Source of the DNA: Chloroflexia bacterium
Lineage (GTDB): Bacteria; Chloroflexota; Chloroflexia; Thermomicrobiales; JALYUS01
Length of the DNA stretch: 13,069 nucleotides
Assembly: GCA_025924435.1 (NCBI GenBank)
Contig: JAICIL010000103.1
Location: 1-13,069, forward strand
Reading direction: 5' to 3'
In this document: one piece after another, positions 7,701 through 12,604 of the stretch
Numbering within the stretch: position 1 is the first letter of the stretch
Layout: each line of letters begins with the position of its first letter
The notes under the pieces: model-generated
Told to the model about the DNA's origin: nothing
The model's database searches: none
Seen by the model: the letters and a program-made list of their open reading frames with translations, nothing else
Position numbers and translations under genes: made by a program

Positions 7701-7958
7701 ATTCGGATCGGCCTCCGACACCGCGATCGCGCCGACGGAGGCCCGCTTGAAGGAGCCGTCCGAGATGTTCTCCCAGAAGACGCCGCCATCGATCGTCCGC
7801 CAGACGCCGCCGCCCGTCGAACCGAAATAGAAGACTTGATCGCGCGCGGGGTCGCCCGCGACCGCCACGACGCGACCGCCCCGGAACGGCCCGATCAGCC
7901 GCCATTCGAGCGCGTGCAACTCGTCGCTGGCGAGCGTTGGAGCATGTGTGTCGGCCAT
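4743..7958 (-). CDS. BNR-repeat / sortilin-VPS10-like beta-propeller protein
   Basis: A 1071-residue protein of the 'glycosyl hydrolase, BNR repeat' or VPS10/sortilin-like group common in environmental bacteria. About eleven Asp-box motifs (S-x-D-x-G-x-x-W type) are visible: near residues 54-62, 109-117, 160-168, 218-226, 268-276, 314-322, 356-363, 500-508, 567-575, 620-628 and 665-672. They indicate two propellers over residues ~20-710. Then follow an FHLFAPRPTVRF linker, a beta-sandwich-like segment (~780-815), an acidic/lysine-rich stretch (~816-835) containing repeat-derived residues, and a helical, probably coiled-coil tail (~925-1045). Similar proteins are usually annotated as hydrolases without proof; no catalytic residues can be assigned and a binding or scaffold role is equally possible. 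The N-terminus has no signal peptide, and the upstream in-frame codons to the TAG at 8007-8009 are hydrophilic. The start has AAGGGGGAG upstream. Confidence 0.88.
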   Translation of the reverse strand: MADTHAPTLASDELHALEWRLIGPFRGGRVVAVAGDPARDQVFYFGSTGGGVWRTIDGGVFWENISDGSFKRASVGAIAVSEADPNVIYVGMGEVSIRGNVAHGDGVYKSTDAGKTWAHCGLAETRHIAKIRIHPRNPDLVYVAALGHAHGPNKERGVYRSKDGGETWEQVLFRSEAAGASDLIMDPFNPRVLYASFWEARRDAHQLVSGGEGSGIFKSTDGGETWMEITRNTGLPKGVLGKIGLAASPARRDRLWALVEAEDGAVFRSDDGGETWERLSEDRNLRQRAWYYMHIYAHPTNPETLWVLNVPAFKSTDGGKTFAQFPIPHGDNHDLWIDPRNPDRMIQGNDGGAAVSFNGGDTWSTLYNQPTAEFYHVTTDAETPYGVYGAQQDNTTIAGPSRSPMAAIPQSEWFEVGGGESGYIAVRPDDPNIIFAGSYGGAITRFDRRTGQRRNINVWPEPHLGWGAKDVKYRFNWTAPIMLSPHDPNTLYITGNHVFRSTDEGGSWEMASPDLTRNDVTKMEASGGPITKDNTGAEYYGTIFAFAESPVERGVLWAGSDDGLIHVSRDNGANWENVTPKEMGEWALVSIIEASPHDTAAAYVAATRYKHDDFRPYLFKTNDYGKHWTKITDGIAEDDFTRVIREDPARRGLLYAGTETGMHVSFDDGAHWQSLQRNLPVVPIHDLAVKDSDLIAATHGRSFWILDDLTSLRQATDETTKGAFHLFAPRPTVRFVTNRGFFRQATPGKNYQMSGATIFTKTLEKKADDTVVEHFLDAGSNPPDGVLVTYYLKEKPEGPVTLTFLDGAGNEIKTFKSEEKKSEEGEQKEDAESRKPDTQSSVLSPQSLQPGINRFVWDMRYADAEGIDGFFTAEGTLPGPIAAPGTYRVRLTVGDEAQEQPFTIEKDPRVRATQADLDAQFALLCRIRDTINETHATIKTLRAVRSQAEEWEKRASGEKVNPAISEHIAALKERLAPIEEDLIQTQAKVRSDTLNFPVKVNSKLAGLYGAVAGADAAPTKQSVAVYESLAGRADAHRATLGEIIDRDVAALNTMIRDAQIPAIVPREQDKG
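5417..5467. repeat. Two heptamer repeats inside the propeller gene
   Basis: On the + strand AGGACTG is repeated four times without change (5417-5444). After a short spacer come CTTTCGA and CTTTCGG (5454-5467). The 51 bp lie within the coding sequence of the propeller protein and are translated on the minus strand as ESRKPDTQSSVLSPQSL, about residues 832-848. The span is a multiple of three, so the frame stays open. The residues fall in a variable, hydrophilic linker between the beta-sandwich segment and the GINRFVWDMRY block. Confidence 0.8.
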
Positions 7959-8046
7959 TTCTCCCCCTTCTTCATCTGTTATGTCCCGATGCCGTTGAAC
8001 GTGCCGCTAGTCTCGCACACGCGGCGGAGGCCCGGCAACGGCGGGA

Positions 8047-8182
8047 GACCTCACCCCCGGCCCCTCTCCGTCGCGCGGAGAGGGGTGACTCGCCTCAGCA
8101 TCCGTGTCCTCTGCCGAACATCGTGCCGCTACAGGGCCTGCTCTCCCTCGCCGCTTGACGGAGAGGGGACCGGGATGAGGCC
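8047..8182. repeat. MITE-like 136-bp element with 26-bp inverted ends
   Basis: The end at 8047-8072 matches the reverse complement of 8157-8182 at 22 of 26 positions, with the inner 12 (CCCCTCTCCGTC) identical. The left end also folds on itself (CCCCTCTCCG 8061-8070 with CGGAGAGGGG 8076-8085). There is no coding potential inside. It fills most of the gap between the propeller gene and the GalB-like gene and ends 2 bp from the latter's stop codon. No target-site duplication is obvious. It could be a MITE, a REP/BIME-type composite, or two adjacent copies of one palindromic repeat. Confidence 0.6.
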
Positions 8183-8184
8183 AA

Positions 8185-8904
8185 TTAGAGTGCGTCCACG
8201 ACCTGCGGATAGACGCGCTGGAAGGCTTCGGCATATTTGATCGTGCCCGCGCCACCGGCGCGGCGGGCGTGGTTCGCGCGATAGACTGCGCGCTCGCTGT
8301 AGTAGTCGCGCAGATAGGATTGCGCCTTCATCGCCTCCATCGCGCGCCGCTTCTTGTCGAAGACGGCGGTGATATCGAGGAAGGTCGTCGGGATGAAATG
8401 GCAGAGTTCGGGCTGGTGCGGCTCGAAGAGGAAGAGCGCGGGCGGCGCGATCGTTGCGAAGGCGCTGGCGACACCCGCCCCGGCCGCCAGCACGCGGGCG
8501 CGCGCGGCGGCCGCATGGCCGACATCGTGGTCCTGATTGTACGGGTCGCGCTCGGTGTGCGTAAGGATGACAGCGGGCGCGAACTCCCGGATGATCGCGG
8601 CCAATTCTTCCAGTGCCGCGCGGGGGACTTCGAGCGGGTAATCGCCGAGGTCGAGGCAGCGGAAGGTCGCGCCGACCGCCTCCGCCGCCTCGCGCGCCTC
8701 CGCCGCGCGGATGCGCTTGACATTTTCCACCGTCTGCCCCGGCTCTTTCCAGAGTTCGCCGGATTCGCCGCGCTCTCCGTAGGAGAGGGCGATCACTTCC
8801 GCCGTGCCGCCGTTCGCCGTCGTGACGGCCATCGCCCCCGCCGCCCGCCAGACGAAGTCCGCCGAATGCGCGCCGATCACCAGCATCTTCCGCCCGTCCG
8901 CCAT
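8185..8904 (-). CDS. PIG-L/LmbE-family protein, GalB-like (4-oxalomesaconate hydratase-type)
   Basis: A 239-residue metal-dependent enzyme of the PIG-L/LmbE fold. Most family members are deacetylases with AHPDD; here the motif is GAHSADFVWRAAG (residues 11-23), keeping His13 and Asp16 but not the first Asp. The second site is THTERDPYNQDHDVGH (115-130). The ALSYGERGESGELWK block and the late FEPHQPELCHFIPTTFLDIT block match, from memory, the branch that includes GalB, the zinc-dependent 4-oxalomesaconate hydratase of gallate degradation in Pseudomonas. A hydratase is thus likelier than a deacetylase, but other ring-cleavage genes are absent here, so the true substrate is open. The start has a strong AAGGAGGG site. 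It is divergent from the SnoaL-like gene across 139 bp. Confidence 0.82.
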   Translation of the reverse strand: MADGRKMLVIGAHSADFVWRAAGAMAVTTANGGTAEVIALSYGERGESGELWKEPGQTVENVKRIRAAEAREAAEAVGATFRCLDLGDYPLEVPRAALEELAAIIREFAPAVILTHTERDPYNQDHDVGHAAAARARVLAAGAGVASAFATIAPPALFLFEPHQPELCHFIPTTFLDITAVFDKKRRAMEAMKAQSYLRDYYSERAVYRANHARRAGGAGTIKYAEAFQRVYPQVVDAL

Positions 8905-9043
8905 TGATTGCCCTCCTTGATTCGATGATCCGCGTCGCGCCCGATGCTACCACCGATCCGCGCTCGCGGGGCCGCCGCTGTGGTATCGTTGCCGCGATCC
9001 ATGCTTCATTTGTACGGACGCCAGGGACACAGGGGTGAGCGCT
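8905..9043. promoter_or_regulatory. Divergent intergenic region, probable promoters for both sides
   Basis: This 139-bp gap separates two divergent starts and is one of the few spaces here without an obvious repeat. By position it must hold the promoters of the GalB-like gene (minus) and of the SnoaL-like gene (plus). Ribosome sites are clear on both sides: AAGGAGGG for the minus gene and AGGGG for the plus gene. I see no convincing -35/-10 pair; TTGCCG at 8989-8994 is followed only by weak -10 matches. No operator palindrome was recognised. Confidence 0.4.
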
Positions 9044-9376
9044 ATGGACATTATTGACGAGCAGGTGGAAGCGTACAACGCGCGCGATCTTGAGCGATTC
9101 ATCGCCTGCTACGCGGAGGATGTGACGGTCGAGGATGGGATGGGGAATGTGATGATGCAGGGCAGCGACGCGCTGCGCGGGCTGTATGGCGCGCTCTTCG
9201 CGAACAGCCCGGCTCTCCACGCCCGCATCGCCAACCGCATCCGTGTCGGCCACTATGTGATTGACGAGGAAGAGATCACCGGGTTTATCATGGAGGGCTT
9301 CCCCGCGGAATTGCACGCCGCGGTCGTGTACCGCGTCGCGGACGGCAAGATCGCGCATGTGCGATTGTTGACGTAA
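9044..9376 (+). CDS. SnoaL/NTF2-like small protein
   Basis: A 110-residue single-domain protein of the SnoaL-like / NTF2-like superfamily (cone-shaped alpha+beta barrel). Seen: the N-terminal helix with VEAYNARDLERFIACYAEDVTVED (typical 'YNARDLDAFxxxYAEDV' opening), the GSDALRGLYGALFANSP helix, and closing strands ELHAAVVYRVADGKIAHVRLL. Family members include isomerases, cyclases and non-enzymatic binding proteins, so no reaction can be assigned. The ATG at 9044 is preferred because AGGGG lies 8 nt upstream; a GTG at 9035 would add three residues but overlaps that ribosome site. It is an isolated plus-strand gene among minus-strand genes, divergent from the GalB-like gene and convergent with the aldolase gene. 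Confidence 0.85.
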   Translation: MDIIDEQVEAYNARDLERFIACYAEDVTVEDGMGNVMMQGSDALRGLYGALFANSPALHARIANRIRVGHYVIDEEEITGFIMEGFPAELHAAVVYRVADGKIAHVRLLT

Positions 9377-9391
9377 CGGCTCGCCGGGGGC

Positions 9392-9432
9392 CGTCCCTCC
9401 CCCGTCATGCGAAAGGGATCAGGGGAGGGGCG
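9392..9432. terminator. Hairpin between convergent genes, possible bidirectional terminator
   Basis: CGTCCCTCCCC at 9392-9402 pairs with GGGGAGGGGCG at 9422-9432 (11 positions, one G-T) around a loop of about 19 nt. It lies in the 61 bp between the stop codons of the plus-strand SnoaL-like gene and the minus-strand aldolase gene, where a shared terminator is expected. There is no T-run, so it may instead be another GC-rich dispersed palindrome like those at 1198-1244 and 8047-8182. Confidence 0.4.
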
Positions 9433-9437
9433 ACCCG

Positions 9438-10334
9438 CTACACCCTCGCCGGCAGGACGCCCGCGAGATCGAGGGCGGCGGCAATGTCGCGACGGACTGG
9501 CTCGGACACCGGCAAGAGCGGGTGGCGCGCCGGGCCGACCCTCCGGCCGCGCAGTTCGATCGCCGCCTTCGTCCGCGCGGACATGTCCGGATAATTGATG
9601 GCGCGCCAGACGGGCAGGATGCGCTCGTGCAGGGCGCGGGCTTCGGCGTGGTCGCCGCGCTGGCAGGCGTCCCAGAGCGCGACGCAGAGGTCCGGCAGGA
9701 CGGTGAGGATCGCCGCGACCGCCCCGTGCGCGCCGAGCATGAACGAGGGGTACAGCAGGTCGTCCACGGCGGTCAGGATGCGCAGGCGGTCGTTGTTCAT
9801 GCGGATGAGATCGGCCAGTTTGTGGATGTCCCCGCCGCTCTGCTTGACCGCGACGACCTGCTCGATCTCGGAAAGGCGCATCAGGGTTTCCGGGCTGATC
9901 GTGTTCCACGGCACCACGTTGTAGATGATGATCGGCAGGCCGACGTCGCGGCCGATCCGCTCATAGTACGCGACATTCCCCTCCTCGCCGGGGTTGAAGA
10001 GGTAATGCACCGGCGTGATTTGCAGCGCGTCCACACCGACCGCGCGGAGCGCCTGGCCGTAGCGGATCACGTCGCGCGTCGCATCGCGGATGATGCCGGT
10101 GATCACCGGCACGCGGCCACGCACCTCGTCGCGCACGATCTCCGAGATGCGGACGGTCTCTTCGACGGAGAGCGCATGCCCTTCGCCCGTGCTGCCGCAG
10201 ACGCAAAGACCATGCACGCCCGCGTCGAGCAGCACGCACGTTTCGGCACGCAGGGCCCCCTCGTCGAGTTCTTCGCCCGCCGTGAAGGGCGTGACCATCG
10301 GCGGCAGGATGCCTTCAAGGCGGGTGGGCTGCAT
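9438..10334 (-). CDS. DHDPS/NAL/KDG-aldolase family (DapA superfamily) lyase
   Basis: A class I aldolase of the dihydrodipicolinate synthase / N-acetylneuraminate lyase superfamily, 298 residues (normal length, TIM barrel). Seen: GILPPMVTPF at the start, the pyruvate-carboxylate loop GSTGEG (residues 47-52), catalytic-type Tyr138 in IIIYNVVPWNT, and the Schiff-base Lys164 in VAVKQSGGD. The family condenses or splits pyruvate with an aldehyde. Members in catabolic settings are often 2-keto-3-deoxy-gluconate or related sugar-acid aldolases. The start has a near-perfect AAAGGAG site. It follows the SelA-like gene by 34 bp on the same strand, so they are probably co-transcribed. A sugar-acid aldolase is therefore more likely than lysine biosynthesis, but this is inference. 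Confidence 0.9.
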   Translation of the reverse strand: MQPTRLEGILPPMVTPFTAGEELDEGALRAETCVLLDAGVHGLCVCGSTGEGHALSVEETVRISEIVRDEVRGRVPVITGIIRDATRDVIRYGQALRAVGVDALQITPVHYLFNPGEEGNVAYYERIGRDVGLPIIIYNVVPWNTISPETLMRLSEIEQVVAVKQSGGDIHKLADLIRMNNDRLRILTAVDDLLYPSFMLGAHGAVAAILTVLPDLCVALWDACQRGDHAEARALHERILPVWRAINYPDMSARTKAAIELRGRRVGPARHPLLPVSEPVRRDIAAALDLAGVLPARV

Positions 10335-10368
10335 CGCACTACTCCTTTCGTGCCTCTCTCATCTACAT

Positions 10369-11496
10369 TTAGCGCGCGGCGACGGGCGCGAGGACGGCGC
10401 GTACCTGCTCCAGCACGATCGCCGCCTCATCCGGTTCGACGAGTGATTGCGGGTTGAGGGCGATGGCGTCGCCGTCCACAGTGCCGACGGCGACGCACGG
10501 CGAGCCGCCGTAGAGCGCGGCGACGACCGCGTCGCGCGTCATCGGGAAATCCGGGGCGAGGCGGACGATGGCGCGGGCGTGCGGCTGGCCCGCCTCGCTC
10601 GGATAGCCACGCTCGACGGTGACGCCGGGCAGGTCGCGCAGCCCGGCGATCCAGCGCTGCACCGTCTCCTCGTAGCCCGCCAGCACCGCCGCTTCGTCTT
10701 GCGCCAGCGACCATTCGACGGCGGCGAGCACGCCGAGCGTCTCCTCCTTGCCGACCTTCATCGGGCGGCCGAGGCTGTGGTTCGGGCTGCCATTGACGCG
10801 GCAGGCGGCGATGATGTCCCGCCGCCCGAGGACGAGGCCGGAGGATTGCGGCCCGCGCAGCCCCTTGCCGCCGCTGAAGATGGCGATGTCCGCGCCCAGT
10901 TCCCGCGTGAAATACCAGAGATTGCTGACGGGCGGGATCTGCGCCGCCGCATCCACGAGCACCGGCACGCCGTGCTTGTGTGCGATGGCGACGACCTCCG
11001 GCAGCGCGAGCGCGCCGCGGGCGTAGTGGTCCCCCGCGAACCAGAGGACGCAGGCGGTGCGCGGCGAGATCGCCGCTTCCAGTTCCCACGGATGGGTGAT
11101 GTGCGCGCCGCCGATTTCCACGAGCGTCGCGCCCGTCTGCCGCGCCGCATGGTCGTAGCCGTTGCGGTGCGCGCGGTGGATGATGACCTCGCGCTTGCCG
11201 TCGGTCAGGTAGGGGAAGCGGGCGATGGCCGCCGGGTCCTCCCCGGCGATGCAGGCCGCCACCGCGATGGCGATGCCCGCCGCCGCGCCGCTCGAAATGT
11301 AGCACGCCTCGTTCTGGGTGAGCGCCGCGATCCGCTCGCCGACGCGCTCCTGCAGGCGCGGCAGATCAACATGCATCGCCGCGCCCTCCGCCATCGCCGC
11401 GACAACCGGCGGCGGCATCACCGAGCCGCCGAGGCGCGTCAGCGTCGCCGCCGCGTTGATCACCCGCCGCATGCCGAGATCGTCATACCTTCCCAT
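10369..11496 (-). CDS. SelA-like PLP-dependent enzyme (DgaE-type lyase candidate)
   Basis: A fold-type I PLP enzyme of the SelA-like family, 375 residues. Seen: the RRVINAAATLTRLGGSVMPPPVVAAM opening is the family's 'INAxGxxTxLGGS' block (residues 10-35), YISSGAAAGIA (66-76) is the cofactor phosphate loop, Asp182 in VLVDAAAQIPP contacts the PLP ring, and Lys211 in FSGGKGLRGPQSSG is the expected Schiff-base lysine. True selenocysteine synthases are longer (~460) with an extra N-terminal domain; no selB or selC is in the window. Family members of this size include D-glucosaminate-6-phosphate ammonia-lyase (DgaE), which acts just before an aldolase. The gene next door is an aldolase, so an amino-sugar-acid lyase is a reasonable guess. 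The start has a GGAG site. Confidence 0.85.
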   Translation of the reverse strand: MGRYDDLGMRRVINAAATLTRLGGSVMPPPVVAAMAEGAAMHVDLPRLQERVGERIAALTQNEACYISSGAAAGIAIAVAACIAGEDPAAIARFPYLTDGKREVIIHRAHRNGYDHAARQTGATLVEIGGAHITHPWELEAAISPRTACVLWFAGDHYARGALALPEVVAIAHKHGVPVLVDAAAQIPPVSNLWYFTRELGADIAIFSGGKGLRGPQSSGLVLGRRDIIAACRVNGSPNHSLGRPMKVGKEETLGVLAAVEWSLAQDEAAVLAGYEETVQRWIAGLRDLPGVTVERGYPSEAGQPHARAIVRLAPDFPMTRDAVVAALYGGSPCVAVGTVDGDAIALNPQSLVEPDEAAIVLEQVRAVLAPVAAR

Positions 11497-11514
11497 CGCT
11501 CACTCCGTTCGCGA

Positions 11515-11585
11515 AGCAATGAGCAATGAGCAATGAGTGGTCGGGACTCCAGCCTCTTTGCTCATTGCTCGTCGCTCATTGCTCA
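11515..11585. repeat. AGCAATG heptamer palindrome
   Basis: The left arm has three perfect AGCAATG units (11515-11535). The right arm has four units of the reverse complement, CTTTGCT, CATTGCT, CGTCGCT and CATTGCT (11556-11583), two of them exact. The centre (about 11538-11555) is unrelated. It lies between the AXE1-like pseudoenzyme gene and the SelA-like gene, and its right edge overlaps the 3' end of the former, supplying the Glu-Gln codons and the TGA stop. Confidence 0.8.
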
Positions 11586-12469
11586 ATTACCCACAGCCGC
11601 GGCTTCGCCGCTTTGCCGAGTTGCCGCGCCATCCAGGCGTCCTGCCAGTCGTGGTCCGTCGCGCCCTCGTGCGTCACCCGATATTGCTCGACCGGCCCGC
11701 CGAGCGCGCCCGCCAGCGGTTCCAGCCACTCCGGGCCGTTGATCGCGCCCGCGTCGCCGGTGATCAGCAGGGCCGTCGCCCGCACGCGGGCCGCGTGGTG
11801 GATCGGGTCGAAGTAGGCGAGCGTGCGCGCGACCTGGTCCCGTCGGTCCGGGTAGGTGCGGAGGTAGTCGTTGATCTCCTCGACCGGGTAGGCGGACGAA
11901 CGACCGGCGGCTTCGAGCAGCCGGTAGAAGAGCAGACCGCCCCCCTGCACCGCCGCGAACTGCGGCCGGCGCGCGGCGGCGAGCAGCGCGAGGTCGTCCC
12001 CGACGATGCCGACGTGGCCGCCGTCCACCTCCGGGCGGGAGAGCAGGAACTCCGCGCCCCGCAGGCAGTCCGCGACGATGCCGCGATAGATGTAGGTCGC
12101 GGGGTCGTCAATGCCGAGCGTCAAGAGGCCGGGATAGGCCGCCGCGAAGGGCTGATCGGCGAGCCGCTGCCCCCGGTGCATCAGCGTCAGCGTCGCATAC
12201 CGCTCGCGGTCGTCGCGGTGCGGGACGTGATTGACGCTCCCGTAGCGCGGCGTGTTCATCAGGCCGGGGAATGGCCCGTCCCCGACCGGCACGCTGTAGT
12301 AGCCGAAGATGCGGTACGGCCCGATGCTCGTCAGTTTGACATTGTAGACGGTCGAGAACTCGGAACTGCGCAGCGCGTTCCGCTCCATCTCCACCGCCAG
12401 CGGATAGCGCGCCAGTTCGGCATCCACCCCATCCCAGTACGCCTCGAAATCCCCCGGTCGCTCTCCCAT
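11576..12469 (-). CDS. Acetylxylan esterase (AXE1) family paralogue lacking the catalytic serine
   Basis: An alpha/beta hydrolase of the AXE1 / cephalosporin-C deacetylase family, 297 residues from the ATG at 12469 (AAGGGGG upstream). Seen: GDFEAYWDGVDAEL opening, FGYYSVP, GIDDPATYIYRGIVADCLRGAEFL (residues 119-142) and RPEVDGGHVGIVG (145-157). The nucleophile elbow that should read GGSQGG is GDDLAL (157-162), so Asp159 replaces Ser. The acid region reads TGDAGAINGPE, with Gly241 where the partner gene has its Asp. His267 may remain. It is paralogous to the partial hydrolase upstream (shared EEINDYLR-x-YP block) but seems catalytically dead, at least as an esterase. A longer start at 12514 would only add residues translated from the flanking repeat. 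The last residues (VIEQ) and stop also come from a repeat. Confidence 0.88.
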   Translation of the reverse strand: MGERPGDFEAYWDGVDAELARYPLAVEMERNALRSSEFSTVYNVKLTSIGPYRIFGYYSVPVGDGPFPGLMNTPRYGSVNHVPHRDDRERYATLTLMHRGQRLADQPFAAAYPGLLTLGIDDPATYIYRGIVADCLRGAEFLLSRPEVDGGHVGIVGDDLALLAAARRPQFAAVQGGGLLFYRLLEAAGRSSAYPVEEINDYLRTYPDRRDQVARTLAYFDPIHHAARVRATALLITGDAGAINGPEWLEPLAGALGGPVEQYRVTHEGATDHDWQDAWMARQLGKAAKPRLWVIEQ

Positions 12470-12488
12470 CAATTCCCCCTTTCCTCTT

Positions 12489-12596
12489 TTGAACCACAGA
12501 GACACAGAGGACACAGAGATAAATGAGAGAAGAGAAGTAAAGCGAACTCGTCTTCTTTGTGTGTCTCTCTGTGCTCTCTGTGCCTCTGTGGTTCAA
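12489..12596. repeat. Palindromic ACAGAG-unit repeat
   Basis: The left arm begins TTGAACCACAGAG at 12489 and continues with CACAGAG-type units to 12518. The right arm (12565-12596) is its reverse complement, exact for the outer 13 bp and then drifting in 8-9 bp steps. The centre of about 46 bp is AT-richer and purine-rich. The design is the same as the ACCAAG element at 4646-4733. It lies between the two AXE1 paralogues, and short frames through it (Asn-His-Arg-Asp-Thr-Glu-Asp-Thr) are not genes. Confidence 0.8.
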
Positions 12597-12604
12597 TCGT
12601 TTTC

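Noticed and set aside
5637..8240. An 867-codon open frame on the + strand opposite the propeller gene
   Set aside because: Its translation is Arg/Ala/Val-rich without domains and lies antisense to a gene with clear repeated motifs; it is the usual open antisense frame of high-GC coding DNA.
8989..9017. A sigma70 promoter TTGCCG with a 17-bp spacer ahead of the SnoaL-like gene
   Set aside because: The -10 candidate (GTACGG) is too poor to support a call.
9438..10334. Assigning the aldolase as dapA of lysine biosynthesis
   Set aside because: The catalytic motifs are shared by the entire superfamily and the context is catabolic, next to a PLP lyase candidate, with no other lysine genes.
10369..11496. 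Selenocysteine synthase SelA
   Set aside because: The protein is about 90 residues shorter than true SelA and lacks its N-terminal domain, and there is no selB or tRNA-Sec nearby; a SelA-like lyase fits better.
10447..11529. A 360-codon open frame opposite the SelA-like gene, and similar long frames at 2145-3083, 3728-4807 and 8129-9358
   Set aside because: All are compositionally skewed shadows of well-supported genes, with no recognisable family motifs and no proper ribosome sites.
11515..11585. Possible CRISPR array from the regularly spaced short repeats
   Set aside because: Units are 7 bp and directly abutting, with no unique spacers of 30-40 bp and no cas genes; the other repeat clusters fail for the same reasons.
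12470..12514. Upstream start of the serine-less esterase at 12514
   Set aside because: The extra residues (SVSLWFK) are the translated ACAGAG repeat, and the ATG at 12469 has a proper AAGGGGG site.
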